Assembly: GCA_016209865.1 (NCBI GenBank)
Contig: JACQVL010000235.1
Location: 1 to 33,163, forward strand
Reading direction: 5' to 3'
Origin: Candidatus Latescibacterota bacterium
Lineage (GTDB): Bacteria > JAAXHH01 > JACQVL01
Length of the DNA: 33,163 nt
A program made the translations under genes and the position numbers. Positions 31,938 to 33,163 of this stretch are shown one piece after another (position 1 is the stretch's first letter; each line of letters starts with the position of its first letter). The notes under the pieces are model-generated. The model did no database searches. It saw only the letters and a list, made by a program, of their open reading frames with translations, and was not told the DNA's origin.

Positions 31938-33163
31938 ATGCCCAGGATGACTGGCGGTCAGGCGCTGGTACGGTCGTTGTCCCGTGAGGGCGTCCGGGTG
32001 ATCTTCGGACTGCCGGGGGCCCAGCAATACCACGCGCTCGACGCGCTGTACGATCAATCGGAGATCCGTTACATCACCACTCGCCACGAGCAGGCCGCCA
32101 GCTACATGGCGGATGGCTACGCCCGCGTCACCGGGGACGTCGGGACGGCGATGGTCGTGCCAGGACCTGGCCTGTTCAACGCCTCTGCGGGCATCGCTAC
32201 CGCCTACGCGGCCTCCTCGCCCGTCCTGGTCATCACCGGGGAGAACCACCGGGGGCGCGCGGGCAAGGGCCGACAGGGCCCCGACGCGACGAGCGACGAG
32301 CTGGACTGGATCCGGCCGATGACGAAATGGGCGGCGCGCGCGCTGAAGCCTGCCGACGTCCCGGCCCTCGTCCACGAGGCGTTCCTCCGCTTGAGAACCG
32401 GCCGGCCGCGTCCTGTAGAAATCGAGATTCCCCCGGCGGTCTTAGCCGCAGAAGCCGACGTTGAGCTGATGGAGCCGGTCGGTGTTGAGCGTCCCGGCGG
32501 CAGTCCAGAGCGCATTCAACAGGGAGCGTCTCTCCTCGCTGGCGCGAAACGCCCGGCCATCTGGGCTGGCGGGGGTGTTATCATTTCGGAGGCTACGCCG
32601 GCGCTGCAACGATTGGCCGAGCACCTGCAAGCTCCGGTGGTGACCACGCCCAACGGCAAGGGGGCACTCTCAGACCGCCACCCGCTGTCCCTGGGCCTGG
32701 TCGAACTCCGCCACGTGCCGCTCAGACAATGGCTGACTGCGCGCGATGTCATTCTGGTCGTGGGGACCCGATCCGACGTGGCCGGGCAGTTCAAGGAACA
32801 GCAGATCGTTCAGGTCAATATCGATGCGGAGGAAATCGGGGACGCGCCCAACGCCGTCGGGATCGTCGGGGACGCACGGGGTTCGCTGGAAGACCTTGCC
32901 CATCTCATCACCGCCATGGCACCGGCACGGCCGGACTGTGCGGATGAAGTCCGGGCGCTCAACGCAGCACGATTCGACCCGGCCATCCAGCTTGAGCCAC
33001 AGCACTCCCTCATGAACGCCATCCGCGCGGCGATGCCCGATGACGGGATTCTCGTCCCGTGCATGAACCAGATGGGTTACTACAGCCGGAATTACTATCC
33101 CGTGTACGCGCCCCGGACGTACCTGACCGCGTCGTACTATGGCACCCTCGGCTTCGCGTTCCC
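31938..33163 (+). CDS. Thiamine-diphosphate-dependent enzyme (acetolactate synthase-like), N-terminal part
   Basis: The frame is open from ATG 31938 (GAGGAGG about 10 nt upstream) to the window edge, 408 codons. The N-terminal TPP-binding PYR domain is clear: VRVIFGLPGAQQYHALDAL and TTRHEQAASYMADGYAR with the catalytic Glu51, then VPGPGLFNASAGIATAYA. The central domain (about 190-320) includes AKRPAIWAGGGV and VTTPNGKGALSDRHPLSLG. The C-terminal PP domain is beginning at the window end. Members condense or decarboxylate 2-oxo acids such as pyruvate. With pyruvate-forming aldolases nearby, a 2-oxo-acid decarboxylase or acetolactate synthase-like role is likely. It is divergent from the aldolase operon and shares its control region. 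The missing end prevents a closer call. Confidence 0.88.
   Translation, partial: MPRMTGGQALVRSLSREGVRVIFGLPGAQQYHALDALYDQSEIRYITTRHEQAASYMADGYARVTGDVGTAMVVPGPGLFNASAGIATAYAASSPVLVITGENHRGRAGKGRQGPDATSDELDWIRPMTKWAARALKPADVPALVHEAFLRLRTGRPRPVEIEIPPAVLAAEADVELMEPVGVERPGGSPERIQQGASLLAGAKRPAIWAGGGVIISEATPALQRLAEHLQAPVVTTPNGKGALSDRHPLSLGLVELRHVPLRQWLTARDVILVVGTRSDVAGQFKEQQIVQVNIDAEEIGDAPNAVGIVGDARGSLEDLAHLITAMAPARPDCADEVRALNAARFDPAIQLEPQHSLMNAIRAAMPDDGILVPCMNQMGYYSRNYYPVYAPRTYLTASYYGTLGFAF

Overview
The window is a GC-rich (roughly 60% by eye), densely coded bacterial chromosome segment with 22 protein genes, two of them cut by the window edges, and two tRNAs. No transposase, phage gene, rRNA or CRISPR array is visible. 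A GWxTD-domain exported protein, two giant DUF6785-type membrane proteins, several Gfo/Idh/MocA oxidoreductases and HpcH/HpaI aldolases point to a free-living diderm of an under-studied phylum (Armatimonadota, Poribacteria or Latescibacterota-like). This placement is inference and of low confidence.

Layout: (1) 1-3912, end of an isocitrate/isopropylmalate/tartrate-type dehydrogenase, a repeat hairpin, then an 1147-aa internally duplicated CPBP membrane protease-like protein. (2) 8611-3968 on the minus strand, an operon of GWxTD protein, PriA and an SPL-type radical SAM protein, driven by a good sigma-70 promoter. (3) 8790-13249, divergent from it: a C45 autoproteolytic hydrolase, an atypical HpcH/HpaI aldolase and two Gfo/Idh/MocA oxidoreductases. 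(4) 17677-13281, minus: M32 carboxypeptidase, isoaspartyl peptidase and a DUF6785 membrane protein in a tight operon that suggests peptide degradation. (5) 19117-17810 ATP-grasp ligase, divergent from HU and a GH63-like glucosidase; a sugar isomerase converges on the glucosidase. (6) tRNA-Leu(UAA) and tRNA-Val(GAC). (7) 23960-27810, plus: Gfo/Idh/MocA oxidoreductase, LarA-like racemase and B12-type radical SAM enzyme. (8) 31750-27936, minus: HpcH/HpaI aldolase, Gfo/Idh/MocA oxidoreductase and a second DUF6785 protein, divergent from a thiamine-diphosphate enzyme that runs off the window.

Much of the content fits scavenging and breakdown of sugar acids, hydroxy acids and peptides. No single known pathway is complete here.

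The most unusual signals are outside the genes or at codon level. First, at least seven intergenic elements are built from short iterated units (mostly 7 bp, different in each family), usually as two inverted arms and often touching a stop codon. One holds a second, unrelated inverted repeat inside its arms. Second, the rare leucine codon TTA is followed by G in about 35 of about 41 cases I counted by hand. Third, the CPBP protein is a duplication of a duplication with the protease motifs kept only in its first half. Fourth, two paralogous DUF6785 proteins sit in two different catabolic operons, which gives a testable hint of a transport role.
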